DNA from: Perkinsus olseni | Taxonomy: Eukaryota > Perkinsozoa > Perkinsida | Direction of reading: 5' to 3' | Length of the DNA: 64,000 nucleotides | NCBI GenBank assembly: GCA_013115125.1 | Contig: JABANN010000010.1 | Coordinates: 62,001-126,000, forward strand | Shown: positions 19,365-32,340 of the stretch, one piece after another | Layout: each line of letters starts with the position of its first letter | Numbering within the stretch: the first letter of the stretch is position 1 | Translations under genes and position numbers: made by a program | Notes under the pieces: model-generated | Told to the model about the DNA's origin: nothing | Databases searched by the model: none | What the model saw: only the letters and a program-made list of their open reading frames with translations

Positions 19365-22300
19365 TCAGAACTTGATCTTCTTATGCTTTTTCCTCTGCCT
19401 CCTTTCAGCCTGTCCAGGCGCTGTCTGCGGCGTGGACAGAGTGGGAGTCGGAGCCATCGACGAAGATCCTTCTGTAGTCTGAATAAACTTCAGCTCGACA
19501 ACATCGCGCAGATAACCAAACTTCCCGTCCATTACTCAACATAACTTCTATTACCTTGTAGCCAGCCGCTGCCATTGCCGCTCTTTCTCTGTCCTCATGC
19601 TCCAACAGCTGTTTCCTGATGAAATCCGCGGATAGAGTCTGATCATCTGCCTCCATCTCGCTCGGGTTAATGGCCATAGTTGTGCCACCACTCGGCGTAG
19701 CAGTGCCACCTGAAGAAAGCCAACAATAATCAAGACATCATTGTCCCGGCTCTGCCTACCCAATGGAGTCGTGGCTGCTGCGACGTTGTACACGTGGGAG
19801 CTCGGGAACAATGCCGAAGCTTGTGTCGGAATATTCTTTTGTGGAAGAACCTGCGGGGCGAGAAATTATATTATCCCAAGACGGTGCAAGAAAAAACTCC
19901 ATCGCAGAAATTCTGATTTAGAGTAGACTATCGTTTTTCATCTCCGATTTTCGAACTTCAACGTCCGTTCTCATTCTACCTTCGTACCGGCCGATCGAAT
20001 GGCAAGAATGAACACCAGTCACGTTCCCGCCGCCTGCTACCTTATACAGCTGGTGAGTAGGAGTAGCAGTAGCGCTCGCCACAGACTGGATGCCTCCTCG
20101 GATATCCACTTGGCCGGGGGTGCCGATACCAGAAGTGATGGATGTGATACCACCCACGGACGTGACGCCAGAGGTATCCAGGTTGACCAACGGTGTTTGC
20201 GTCCCGAGAGGTGTCTCCAAACCACCGCGGAGAATCGGTGTCTGGGTGCCGCCTCCTGAAAAACAGACAGTGGAACACGATGAAGAAGAGAGCGATCGGT
20301 ATACCGACTATAAGCCACCAGCCGACCTGCTCAGAAATACGAAGTGAAAACTTTCCCCACACTGACCTTCTTTCCTGGCAGGTCTGCCGCCTTCGTCCTC
20401 TTCAACGTCCATTACTTCCTCATCCTCGGACTCATCCGAGCCGGCGTCGGATGCATCCGAAAGGAACTCACCCCAAAGGTAGTCCTTATCATCTAATGAA
20501 AACATCGCCTAGGAAAGGGGACCGACAAACCGAACCCGTCCGAACCCGTTAATTCCCACTATCCATAATAAAGCGAAGGGCATACATCCCACTGCATGAA
20601 AAACGCGAGCGAATGACCGCAGTGATACCCGCAGAGTCGATCCGGAACCACTGCACGAAGAAGGGACGCAAAAGCAGGTTCGAGCATTCACTGTTTTCTC
20701 ACCCTGTTACAAAAGCTCATCATGTTGACTCAAGAGCAATTCTATATCGCAGATCGTAAGCCAGATGAGCTAGCTCCACCCCGAGTCCACCGCATACTAC
20801 CATGTCCGGTATCCACTTCGGTATCTCCCTTAGTTCTATCCGTCTCGATATTCCAATTACCATATAATGGATTGCCATATTCGTCAACCGGCGGGCGTCC
20901 CCAACCTAGAAACCAGAGGATATCTCAGAGAAACCTTTTCCAAGCGCAACTGACAAAGCTCGTACTAAACTCGCAACAGTACCTCGGCGTCACTTCAGCA
21001 ATCGTTCAAGCCAATCGCTCACGCAAATATTCAAGGCACGCCACCCGAGACTACACTACAAGGTCAATACGTTCCTTGTCTCTACACAAGTCGCAGGCTC
21101 ACATACCGGCAGGTCAAAAACGTTGCCTCACCTCCAGGATGGTAACCCCAGTCCCCTCCCGCAGGTATAGGGGCATTCAGACCAGGAATTCTCAAGCCTG
21201 GGTAGCTTGGTGGTGGACCATAGCGTTGCATATTGAACAACCACGGTGGGGGACCGCCGTCCTAAGGTTGAAAAAACCATCGTCAAACCACGGCTTAGCA
21301 ATTGCGTAGCGGGCTCCGAGGACTGACCTCCATCCCAAGGGCTTCCCGTAAAGGCTCGGATATTTTCCCGGGCTTCTTGTTAATCATTCGAGACTCGTAT
21401 TCTCGACCTTCGTAATACATATCTCCATGCTTAGTAAGGTAAGGGCAAGGTGTTGCGTATCTAACGATGATGACAATGGCATGTCATCATGACATGCCTC
21501 TGATAATCAGAAGTCCGCGGAATCAGAGTCCGACTCCGGCCAGAACGGACGCACGCCGTCTTACCCCCGCGTATGAAGAAGTATAATGAACGCACGGACT
21601 GCACATGCCACGAAGATACTCAGAACAAACCAAGTTTCGGCACCGCAAAGGATCGCGAAGCCCCATAGTACGCCCCCGAAAGTACTACTTAAAGAAAGCA
21701 TCGTGCAGCACGTTGTAGTCAATATCCAACTTGCCAACTTTCGGTCGAATCTTTTCTCGAGATATCGACTTCAGCGTCTTCTCTTCCTCCGCCTCCAAGA
21801 TAGACTGTCGGATCTGTATGCAGAGAAGGCATTCCTCGGAATTCTGGAAGAGAGCGGTATGAGTTAGTACCTTAGCAATGCCTGTCTGCTCGATATAAGG
21901 CGGTAACCTATACCGAGGTTTCTCGCTTCCTCTCTTGCACGCCATGTAGCGTCGCTTGCTGTTCCAATGCCTAAATGAACAGTTCCCGAACGGAGCCTGC
22001 TAAAGCGGAACCAACCTTGGCACCGGCACAGTGTTACGGGTACTTTTGATATGTACCAGGAAGAACGGGTCACTCCCCGAGTTATCCCAGGACTCAACCA
22101 CCTAAGTGAGAGCAGAGTATACATCGCCTAGGCGACAGAGCACCCTTACATCTGGTCTAGTGACCAACTCCTTGAGCTTGACCAAGGGTATCCTAGAGGC
22201 GTCCCGGATCTGCTTGCTGGTCCAATGGGGCTGACCATTTTTACCGGCTTGACCATATCCCAAGCTATCGAGTCGTCGACCCTACGAGCGGCAGGAATAC

Positions 22301-23066
22301 CAACTCGACTGATAGAACGACGCTCTCCGGCACAATACCTCTTCCTGGAACTTCTGCAGAGCGGTCAACCCTCCGTCTTTCTGTTCGTCTTCATTCGAGT
22401 CCTCTCCCTCATCTTCGCCCACTGTAGGCTGCAATTTTTCGTACCTAACGCAGACTACTCCACCTAATTCGCCAAGCTTCTCTCATAGTACGCGGCCTTG
22501 AATTCCTCAGGTAAAGTATGGACGGTATACTCGATATCAACCTGGTCATCATCGACGGTGTCCGAGGGAGTGGTCTTCTCTTCTTCCTTATGTTTGGCTT
22601 CAACAGCTTTAACCTACATGTGGCGCTCGTGTCAAGATACACCCCGGAGGAAACACCTCACAATTCTAAATCAATGCCCGATGAAGAAATCTAACTTCTC
22701 CCGTCGTCACATTGGCTGCCCGCGATACTCTCTTGTGAGATTCATTTCAACACGATATTTTCTCTTGTAATACACTTATCCTACCACACGAGGCCCACTG
22801 CCCGGAGGCCACAGAAAAATTCCAGGCCAAAGACATCCACTATATCACTTCAAGCTTTCGATTACTGTAGCGGAAACGCGGGGTGGGCGGTCTCTAGTCT
22901 AAGCGTCAGATGGGAAGCAATGCTCGTGGAGCGCGAGAGTTCAGTCACAAACGAAAACATGATCCCGGCTTATAACCTCTCTCCTTCTCTTTCGGGCCTC
23001 CTTCCTCTTGAGAGCTCTCTTCACTCGGGTACGCTCCTCTCGCTGCGCTGCAGTGAGAGCTACCAT
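19365..23066 (-). CDS. SF3B2: Splicing factor 3B subunit 2 (SF3b145/Cus1)
   Basis: Subunit of the U2 snRNP SF3b complex that anchors it near the branch site. At least ten short exons. In order on the minus strand: MVALTAAQREERTRVKRALK (start 23066), VDIEYTVHTLPEEF, KQIRDASRIPLVKLKELVTR with PDV, FFLVHIKSTRNTVPVPR, SKRRYMACKRGSEKPRY, IRPKVGKLDIDYNVLHDAFF, GDMYYEGREYESRMINKKPG, then the PSP domain (PPPWLFNMQRYGPPPSYPGL, RIPGLNAPIPAG), GRPPVDEYGNPLYGNW, an acidic stretch LWGEFLSDASDAGSDESEDE, the GTQTPLVNLDTSG-type Gly/Thr region, INPSEMEADDQTLSADFI and the terminal KKHKKIKF before TGA. Every block follows the order of human SF3B2. Exons upstream of 22500 and exact borders need confirmation. Confidence 0.93.
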
Positions 23067-25236
23067 TATGAAGACAAGAGGCTCTACGAAGATACTTGTA
23101 CTCTTTTGACTGCTGCTCAAAAAATACATAGATCGATCATACGGGCGCGCGCTTAATTCCGGTCCGCGTCCGTACCTGCGCGCACTGGTCCCATCATCGG
23201 ATCGCTGTGAAGCTATGGACAACGAATCGGCATGATGCCTGACTTCGTCACGTTGGGGGTGACCGGTTCCTTCGATGGTATCAAATTGATGCGAAGTGAA
23301 CCAGCCACTCGCGTGCGGCCCTCCTTTTGGTGACCCAGTCTGGGATAAATACCGAGTCACCTAAAGGAGTCCGTACTATGGCCGCCACTGCTACGGGCTA
23401 GGTTTTTCTGACGGGCCTCGTCACACCCATCCCGCATCGCCGATCCCGCGATCGCCGGTAGTGATTACAGCATAAAGTCGGAAAGAATTACTTGTGCAGG
23501 CTGCCATTCGTGACCACCGACTCGGTGCCGGCAGCAGCACCGTCACGGTGCCACCGTGCGGCGTCGAGCGGTCTACGTGTCATTCTTAGTGCTGCACTGG
23601 AACCGTCGAAGAGTTTCTTGTCAATAGAATCGTCTATATGAGCGGGCAGCTACCTGCTCGTTCTCCCACAATTGCCTACGTCGTAGAAAGATGCCCTCTT
23701 CTCGGGTTGACTGCCGAGTCAAAGTCCGCTCAGAGGTCCGTAAAGAAGGCCTACATGCCAACGTTCGGAGAAGCGATAGCCGCGGATTTGCCTTTTGGGT
23801 CACTTCTACTGCTACTGCTGCTGCCCCCCGCTTTGCATTAAGCAAGCCTTTTGCTTCCGGTTCCGGTCAAGCTCTTTCTTTCGGCTCCGCCTTAGTTACC
23901 GGTCTACCCTAAACGTCCGTATGAGGATGGCAAAAGTGTGAAGGCAACTCGGTTCGCGGCTCGGCAGATGTGCAGGCTCTCATAGACTGTACTGGGTAGA
24001 TTGAGTGAAAGCTATGGGGGTGGAGTTGCGAAGGAACCCGGAGATATAAGATGGAGCTTCGACCCCTCGGCACCACGTGATTGCAGCACTAGCACAGGAC
24101 CATCGAGAACTGAGAGTCATGCGACGCGAAAGCTTTGGATAGTCCGATAGTCCCCTGTCGCCGCCATTGCTCTGCGTCAGTGTCGTAATTTCCACACAAC
24201 TTCCACGTGTGGTCGTGTCTTCGACACTACATGGCGTTCAAGTGCTCCCTATTGGATTGGGCCTGAATGTATCATCCCTGCTGGATCGGTTCTTCTCCTG
24301 CTGTCTGATTGAGACATGGTCGTAGGGTATTGCCGTACCCCTGCTGTGAATGCGTTGGTAGTATATATTGGCCGCAACAGATATTCACTACGTGAGTTCA
24401 AGAGCGTGTTATATCTTGTAGCGCAGGTCAGTAAGTGATTCGTCTGCCACTGTCAATCGCAATGCTCAAGAAGTAACCCTCGGCGTGGAACACTATGACG
24501 CTGACGTTCAAGTATGGTTTGACATTATTGAGGCTTGTGTTGTGTTCGGAAGACATAGCTCACCCGTTAAACATGACTGACGCAAGGAGCGCCGGGATCA
24601 TAGGAGATGCACCTCAGGATCCTACGCCTGATACACCCGCACGGACAGTAAGGTGAACAAGCATAAGAAACGGCGATACGCAGTGCACAGAGCCCGCCCT
24701 TGCCTGGGGATCTGAGGCTGAACTACAGTGACGAATTAAGGGGACGGGGCCCAAAAAGTTTTTGACAAGAACCGCCTAGCTTCTTTTCGGGGGACAGCAT
24801 TGTGTGTTAAGGAACTGCATGTAGTGAGAATACTGTAGTCCTTCGTAGTTTATGGATATTATCAATTCCAGCACGACTAGCATGTAGGCTCCGTCATGTA
24901 ACAGGCAAGTGATTACTTCGCTCGCTTGTCGCGAAGTCGTCTTAACGGATATAGTTACTGTAATTCCCGAACTCGACTTAGCCGATCGTCTGCGGGAGGA
25001 TATCCTTGGCAAGTTACCTAGCGGTCGGCTGGGGACAGTTGTGTGGCGCAGGAAGAAAAGCTACCGACGTATTTCTGTCTGACAGCTAGGGAATTTCACG
25101 GCTAGAACGCACCTGACGTTGAAAACGGCTGCATTCCTTGTTATAGAACACGGGAAGTGGTTAGAGGACGGAACCTCTTCCGTATCGTCAACGGCAGGAT
25201 CACTGTTTTCAGTGTTCCTTTGTGCACCCTCCCCTT
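23067..25236. other. Long intergenic region between SF3B2 and PNO
   Basis: About 2.2 kb between divergent genes. The minus-strand frame extending upstream of the SF3B2 start (to 23360) has no family signal and is probably 5' UTR. A plus-strand segment at about 23770-23912 encodes Phe-Gly and Ser/Ala-rich sequence (SGSGQALSFGSALVTG) but is too short to call a nucleoporin. Nothing else coding-like is seen from 23920 to 25110. Promoters of both flanking genes must lie here. Confidence 0.45.
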
Positions 25237-28200
25237 ATGCCAGCAACCAGCCAGGTTGTCGATGGCGTTCCCAAGGACGCGACATCAACAGCGCAGAGCG
25301 ACATTTTTTCTCTAAGGAATATCGCCGGTGGCGCGACTCTCGCCGCCGTCAGCGGCGCTCTCGCTTACAGTCTAGTTCTCAAGAGAGCTAATCTTGATTC
25401 GTCAACAAATCGACAAGAGGTCAAGCTCGGTCCGCCTGTGCAACGACAGTCTCATGAAGATCCTGAGGTCCTAAAGGCCTTGGCAGCCACTAGAACGAGC
25501 CATATGAAGGCTTATGATGGCGCTACTGCCGCCTCTTACGTGGCGTATCACCTGTCGGACTCTGTCTTTATCTACCCCATCACACCCTCGACTCCCCTCG
25601 GTGAAAACTGCGATCAATGGTCAGCGGCTGGCGAGAAGAATGCCTACGGCCAGGTTACCGTGGTGAAGCAAATGCAAAGTGAGGCCGGTGTTGCGGGCGC
25701 TCTGCATGGTTCTCTGGCGGCTGGTGGCCTATCTTCGACCTTCACAGCTTCTCAGGGTCTTCTACTGATGATACCCAACATGTACAAAATTGCTGGCGAG
25801 CTTCTACCCTGTGTGTTCCATGTGCCTGCCAGAGCTGTCGCCGGTCAGGCTCTGTCTATTTTTGGTGACCACTCCGATATCATGGCCATCCGTCAGACCG
25901 GATGGGCCATCCTTTGCGCTAGCACCGTGCAGGAATGCATGGATATGTCGTTAGCAGCTCACATCGCTACCCTCAAGTCTAGGGTCCCGTTTGTTCACTT
26001 CTTCGACGGCTTCCGGACTTCACACGAAATCCAAAAGATTAATGACATGACCACTGAGCAACTGGAGTTGGTAGCTAAGATCATGGCCAAGGAGATTGAC
26101 GCCCACAGGGAGCGGGCACTCAACCCGAATCACCCGACCGTGCGCGGTACCGCTCAGTCACCTGACATTTACTTCCAGAACGTCGAGGCGGCTAACTCCT
26201 ACTATAATGCTGTCCCAGAGCACGTCCTGAACTCTCTCGAAATGGTCGAAGCCGTCACTGGTCGTCATTACGACTTGTTCGACTACGAGGGAGATCCCGA
26301 AGCCACCCATGTGTTTGTGATAATGGGAGCTGGTGCTTGTACTGTCTCCGAGACCATATCCTACCTGAAGACCCACGAGCCCCGATATAAGTTGGGCTTG
26401 CTCCGCGTAAGGCTGCTCAGGCCTTGGTCTGTTTCTCATTTCCTTGCGGCCCTTCCCGCTACTGTTCAACGCATTTGCGTGTTTGACCATTGTAAGGAAT
26501 CCGGTGCAATCGGCGAACCTCTCTATGTCGACGTCTGTGCCAGCATTCAGAAGTGTAAGAGATCGGATATTCTCGTAAGCGAGGGTCAGTTCTAACGGTG
26601 GTCTTATGGGCGCATTTTCAGGTCATAGGAGGTCGATTCGGTCTCGCATCCAAGAATTTTTCACCCGGCCAGGTTTATGCCGCTGTCCAGAACCTTGTTG
26701 ATACCAAGGTTCCCAAGTCCCCTTTCACCGTTGGCATCGACGATGATGTCACTAACTTGTCTCTAGCTGTCCCCTGCGAGATAGATGTTGCCAACCCCGC
26801 CACCACGCAGTGTATGTTTTGGGGTTTCGGCTCTGATGGTACGGTAGGAGCAAATAAAAATGCTATTAAGATAATAGCTGATAACACTGACCTTTACGCG
26901 CAAGGCTTCTTCCTCTATGATGCTCTGAAGTCTGGTGGTGTCACGGTGTCTCACTTGAGGTTCGGTCCTAAGCCGATCGACTCACCCTATGAGATAACAA
27001 GTGGCTGCGAGTATGTGGCGGTACACAAGAAGGAGTATGTTAACACCTTCGATGCCTCCCTCATTCTGGGCGCCAGCAAGGCTGGCAGCATTGTCGTTCT
27101 CAACGCCCCTTGGCTCTCCTTGGACGAGATGGAAACTCATTTACCGCCCAAGTTCAAGCGCATGGTGGCAGACAAGCGGCTGAAGTTGTACGTTATCGAT
27201 GCTAATAGGGTCGCCAAGCAGTCCGGTATGGGTCGCTTGATTAACAACATTATGCAGGCCGTATTTTTCCGTCTTGCCGGTGCTCTCCCGTACGAGCAGG
27301 CGATGCCACTGTTCGAGCATGCTATAGAAAAGACCTATAAAAACAAGGGCGCTGATGTTGTGAGGAAGAACCTACTGGCTGTCAGTAACGCTATCGACAA
27401 CCTCAATCAGATTGATGTTCCCTACACAAGCTGGGCTAGGTGTGAAATGAAGGATCACGAGGTACCACGTTCTGGCGAGGAGCCTTCGTTTGTCCGTAAT
27501 GTACTCGACAAGATCCACACCAGACTTGGTGACCGTCTATCTGTATCTGCCTTCGAACCCGGTGGAGTTGTACCATTGGGTATGACTCAATGGGCGAAGC
27601 GTGGCGTGGCTCAGGCTGTCCCCGTGGTTGATATGGACAAGTGTACCCAGTGCAACAAGTGCTCGGCGATTTGCCCACATGGTGTCATCAGACCTTTCTT
27701 GGCCTCTCCTCAAGAGCTTGCCTCCGAGAAGACTCCCTTGACCTTCGTCACCAAACCGGCCACTGGAGGCAATCAGGCGTCTGGATTAGCCTTCCGCATC
27801 CAGGCCTCTCCTCTTGACTGCACTGGATGTGAGGTCTGCGTGAACACCTGCCCCGACGACGCCCTGGTTATGAAACCTCTACCGGATGCTGTCGCCGAAG
27901 GTCACAAGGACAACTGGGACTTCGCCATGACTCTCGAGAATCGGGGAGATCGTTTTGATGCTCACACGCTGAAGGGGTCGCAGTTCCAGCAGCCTCTCCT
28001 AGAGTTCTCAGGTGCCTGTGCCGGCTGCGGTGAGACGCCGTATGCCAAGCTCTTGACACAGATGTTCGGCAAGCGCATGCTCATCGCCAACGCCACTGGT
28101 TGCAGCTCTATATGGGGTGGTACTGCTGGGTGGATCCCTTACACTGTCGACAAAAAGACAGGGAAGGGGCCGGCCTGGGGAAACTCCCTGTTCGAGGACA

Positions 28201-30902
28201 ACGCAGAGTATGGTATGGGTATAGCGGTGGCTCAACATCACCGACGAGAGCTACTGAAACTGAGAGTGCAGGAAGCACTGGCTGATGAGATCAACGTCAA
28301 GGGTGAGATGAGGCTGGCTATGAAGCAATGGTACGACAACTTCGATGACGCTGAAGCGTCATCAAGGTTTGGCGAGAAGGTCGTGGAACTACTGAACCGC
28401 GCTGCTGAGGAGGGCCAGCTTCCCGATTCTCTCGATGAATGCCGTCGACTATCAGATATGTTCGTGAAGAGCTCGGTGTGGATCATGGGTGGCGATGGGT
28501 GGGCTAACGACATCGGCTACGGTGGAATTGATCACGTGTTAGCTCTCAATGAGAACGTCAACATAGTTGTGCTGGATACCGAGGTCTACTCGAATACTGG
28601 TGGGCAGGGCTCCAAGGCAACGCCTATGGGCGCTGTCGCAAAGTTCATGCGTAACGGTAGAGACCTGCAAAAGAAGGATATCGGTCACTTGGCTATGTCT
28701 GGGTATCCGAACGTCTATGTTGCTTCATGTTCTCTCGGTGCCAATTACTCTCAGACAGTCAGAGCCTTCCACGAGGCTGAGAAGCACGTGGGTCCATCCC
28801 TGGTTCTCTGCTACGCTCCTTGCATCGAGCATCGTATCAAGAATGGCTTGACCCACATGTCTCAGGATCAAAAGGCGGCCGTGGAGTCTGGATACTATCC
28901 TCTGTATCGTTACGACCCCACGTTGATTGACCAGGGCAAGAACCCCTTCCAGCTAGACTGCAAGACCATCGACCCTGCAGCACTTGACCGCTTTTTGAAG
29001 AACCAGAACCGGTATGAGCAGTTGGTGCGGCGCTTGCCTGAGCATGCTGCTGAGCTTCAGCGAGGTCTCAAGAAGTACATCATGCAGCGCCACAAGCACC
29101 TCTTAGCTGCATCTGCAGAGGTTGTGCATGCCGTCGATGATCTCACTAGTGGTCTGGGCGCGGGAGTGCGGGTTTATTATGCGTCTGACACTGGTACCAC
29201 TGAGCAGCTCGCTAAAAGGCTCTCTGGTATTCTGAAACGCCGCGGTGTAGTCGTGAAGACTTGTAGCGGCATGGACGAGCTTGATCTGGCCGACTCGGCT
29301 AACAGCGACGATCTTCTGGTTCTCATGACTTCAACGTGTGGGGACGGTGATATGCCTTCTGCGGCGACAACTTTATGGGAACAAATGCTGGAAATGAACG
29401 GTTCACAAAAGCTTGTTGGTCGGTTCTGCGTGTTCGGTCTTGGAGATAGCTCCTACGAGCACTTCTGTGCTGCTGCCGTGCAGCTCGACGCTAGGGTTGC
29501 GAAACTCGGCATGACCCGCGCCATACCATTGGCCAAGGGGGACGATCGTGCTGAGGACGGTTGGGCTACTGCCTTTGACGAGTGGCTACCAAAATTGTGT
29601 GGAGAGGTGGGCGCCAAGCCCGAAGACGAGGAGGAGTACGAGGCGCTCTTCGAGATCGCATCCTTCCCAGTTACTGCTGCTGACAAGAACCTCCCCTATC
29701 AGCGCATTGTGCCTCCGGGATCCCTGCCGGTGCCAGTCCTGGAGAACAGGCGCTTGACTCCTGAAAGCTACGAGAGAGATATCCGTCACATCGCCTTGGA
29801 CGTCTCCGCTACTGACTTGCCCTTCCGTCTTGGTGATGCCCTCACGCTCTACCCCAAGAATTTGGAGTCGGACGTTGACGTTTTGTTCAATGAGGTTGTC
29901 ACTCACCTCGATCGCAATGAGATCGTGTCTGTCAAATGTCTCTCTGATGACGTCCCCGCCAGACTCCGTTCGGCATTCAAGGCTCGGATGCCCGTGAAGC
30001 AGATTTTCGTGGAACTACTGGATATCTTCGGCAAGCCTGGTAGAAGCTTCTACCGTCAACTCGCTCGTCTCAGCAGGAACAGTGAGGAGGCTGGGGTTCT
30101 GAGATCCATAGCGGACTCGGATGATAAGTTTAAGGAGCTTCTGGACCTGAGTGTCTCCTATGCCGACGTGCTTCGCAGATTCCCGAAATCTGCTGAGTCG
30201 ATGACCCTGGTCAACTTCTTGGAGATCATCCCCTTGCTAAAGCCTCGCCTCTATTCTATCGCCAACAGTTCATTCTACACTCCTAACAAGGTCGAGCTTA
30301 CTGTTGTGATAAATCGGTGGCAGAATTCCGAGGGTGACCTGAAGACCGGTACTTGTACCCGCTACCTTGGTTTCAGCAACGACAAGACCATGTGTGTCTC
30401 TGTCGCCAGTGGCACATTCAATTTCCCTGAAGACGAGCGTACCCCTATGGTCATGGCAGGTCTCGGTACTGGTATCGCTCCTATGCGGGCCTTCGTCCAA
30501 GATCGCATGTACAAGAAACAGGTTCTTGGCATTGATACCGGTCCGATGGTGGTGTTCTACGGTTGCCGTCACGAGAAGGAAGAGTTCCTTTATCGCGATG
30601 AATGGAAGAAGTTCGAAGAGGCCGGTGTGTTGACGAAGATGATCAATGCGTTCTCGCATGATCAGGATCATATGATCTTCGTTCAACATAAGATCGCCGA
30701 GAATCCTGAGGTCGTTTACAAATACATGTGCGACCAGAGGGGGTACTTCTATTTCTGCGGCCCTTCAATTGCAGTCGCCGACGTCGAGTCCGCTGTCAAG
30801 GGTGCGGTGGAAGAGGTTGGCCAGATGAAGGAAGATGATGTCGAGAAATGGTTCGATGAAGATGTCAAGGCCAAGAAACGCTATTCAACTGAAGCTTACT
30901 AA
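25237..30902 (+). CDS. PNO: Pyruvate:NADP+ oxidoreductase (PFO fused to cytochrome P450 reductase)
   Basis: Oxidatively decarboxylates pyruvate to acetyl-CoA and passes electrons to NADP+. Two exons, 25237-26574 and 26622-30902, with a 47-nt phase-0 intron, give about 1872 residues. PFO part: YPITPSTPLGE near 118, two ferredoxin clusters CTQCNKCSAICPHG near 785 and CTGCEVCVNTCPDDA near 845, the proximal cluster CAGCGETPY plus later Cys (CSSIWGG, APCIEHRI), and the thiamine site GDGWANDIGYGG with SNTGGQGSKATPMG near 1069. The linker leads to a flavodoxin domain (VRVYYASDTGTTEQLAKR near 1295), then FAD (RLYSIANSSF near 1656; GTCTRYLG) and NADPH (GLGTGIAPMRAF near 1727; YFYFCGPS) motifs. All catalytic motifs look intact. 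The first 50 residues hold a hydrophobic stretch (IAGGATLAAVSGALAYSLVL) and no clear mitochondrial presequence. ATG 25237 is the first in frame. Confidence 0.97.
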
Positions 30903-31275
30903 TTACTGTCCTTTCCTTCGTTAAATACTGCAGATGGTCGTGGTTTCACCGCTCTCTGATTAGCTATCGTGTGGTTCCTTGGCAAAGTTTCCTCAACTGC
31001 AGTGTCGTGCTCGAGTGTGTTTGTGGCCGTGTCTGCGTGTCGATGTCAATGACATCGTGTCATGTGGGAGGTGTAGACCAAATCCGTGCTATGGCAGAAC
31101 GGGTGATTAATGTGGAGTAAACTTGATTCGAGAGCGTGTAAACTGCTTCGCGACAGGGTATCCTCGTCTTCCCGGTAACAGCCAGCTATTTCGTGGATTT
31201 TGAGAGTTTATCATGTGAGAGTACTAGGTGACGCTATGGTCGGTTGAGCAATCGTCCGAGTTGGGCTTTAATCCA

Positions 31276-31294
31276 TCGTCGGCGACGCCGACGA
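31276..31294. repeat. Perfect inverted repeat, 9-bp arms, 1-nt centre
   Basis: The arms TCGTCGGCG and CGCCGACGA flank a single A. It is GC-rich and would form a stable cruciform or an RNA hairpin only with a minimal loop, so a DNA-binding palindrome is as likely as an RNA structure. Confidence 0.6.
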
Positions 31295-31336
31295 CTCGGA
31301 GCGATAATTATCAGTATGAGAAACAGTTGAGCTCGA

Positions 31337-31364
31337 CCATTGGAGAATGAGACCACTCCAATGG
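31337..31364. repeat. Perfect inverted repeat, 9-bp arms, 10-nt loop
   Basis: Arms CCATTGGAG and CTCCAATGG enclose AATGAGACCA; the sequence GGAGAATGA occurs at the left arm and again just after the right arm. It lies 43 nt after the previous palindrome, about 0.4 kb past the PNO stop. Confidence 0.6.
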
Positions 31365-31502
31365 AGAATGACAAAATCGTGGCTGTTTCAGTGGTAAAAC
31401 TCCAAGCGAAAGATGCGAACTGCTGCTGTTAAGAAACTTCATGGCGGAAGACACCTCGTTTCAAAACTAGATGTAAACGACGTAAATCCAGACATGACAT
31501 TC

Positions 31503-31699
31503 TCAGTATGTCTCGAACGGTCGAAACACCAGGAGCAACCAGCAAGCAAGATTGATCATTGCGACGCCAAAGATCGCAACGACCATCAGGGACTTACAGT
31601 CTCTTGGAGACGTTGGCTTTCCGGAACCACTCTCTCGGCTTTTTTATTGCGCTGGCCTGGGTCCTCGACCAAGACAACGGGTACGGTGTCCTCGGTCAT
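31503..31699 (-). CDS. Possible 47-residue tail-anchored membrane microprotein
   Basis: Read on the minus strand: start at 31699 (MTEDT), a phase-0 GT-AG intron of 53 nt (31632-31684), then an exon to a TGA at 31503. The product has a short polar, Ser/Pro/Lys-rich head (SGSGKPTSPRDCKS), one clear hydrophobic helix (LMVVAIFGVAMINLACWLLL) and a short tail RPFETY. Architecture fits a small ER or mitochondrial membrane subunit, but I recognise no family. The intron size agrees with the rest of the window. Chance cannot be excluded for so short an open frame. Confidence 0.35.
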
Positions 31700-32340
31700 C
31701 CTCGGAATGAGCTAGCAAGCAGGTAGTTCTCGACTCACGGCCAGTCGTTTGTGGACCAGGCTGGCTCACGATAGAAGATGAAATCCTAAGTCAACATAAG
31801 CTCTGGAGCAACCGATACAAGGTCCCAAGTTTCTCTCAAGCATGAGTGCGGCAAGCGAGGAAAGAGCTGAAACGCAGGTGGTGGAATCGCGATAACAAAG
31901 GATAGCGGTGATAATATTAGTGTGTCGCTATGGCAATGATGGTTACGCGATTCATTTCTATGCGTTTACTCCAGCGAGAAGAGTGCTACGACCAGATATG
32001 AATGAGAGTCGTATGGCTGAGAACGGAAAAAGATTGAGAATGCATGTCTAAATGAACGCGGGACCAGCCGACAGCGATGCTATCAAGCATCGGTCCGACA
32101 TCGACTTTCCGACTAAGCAGCAAGGGATCTCGATGACCTTTACACGGCCGGTTTACGCAAGTGAGCCCATGTTTGGAAGCCGTCGAGAATGGCCGGAGTA
32201 AATTGGAGTGAGATATCGGCGACAAGTGACGAGGGAAAATTTTTTATGAGAGTTTCTCAGCGTCGCGAACCGACAAGACACCACAACTCTGAGCTGGAAA
32301 TGGGAGCCGCAATTATAGTACTAATACCACACCACCCGCG
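31700..32340. other. Intergenic region, nothing supported
   Basis: Open frames are short and featureless on both strands. It may include the promoter of the candidate small membrane protein on the left and of the candidate gene on the right. Confidence 0.4.

Larger units (their letters stand above)
30903..31502. other. 3' flank of PNO with two hairpin-forming repeats
   Basis: No gene supported. It contains two perfect inverted repeats listed separately. The remainder is ordinary non-coding sequence. Confidence 0.45.

Noticed and set aside
23770-23912. Phe-Gly rich plus-strand frame resembling an FG nucleoporin.
   Set aside because: Only two FG pairs in fewer than 50 residues, no further exons and no start context.
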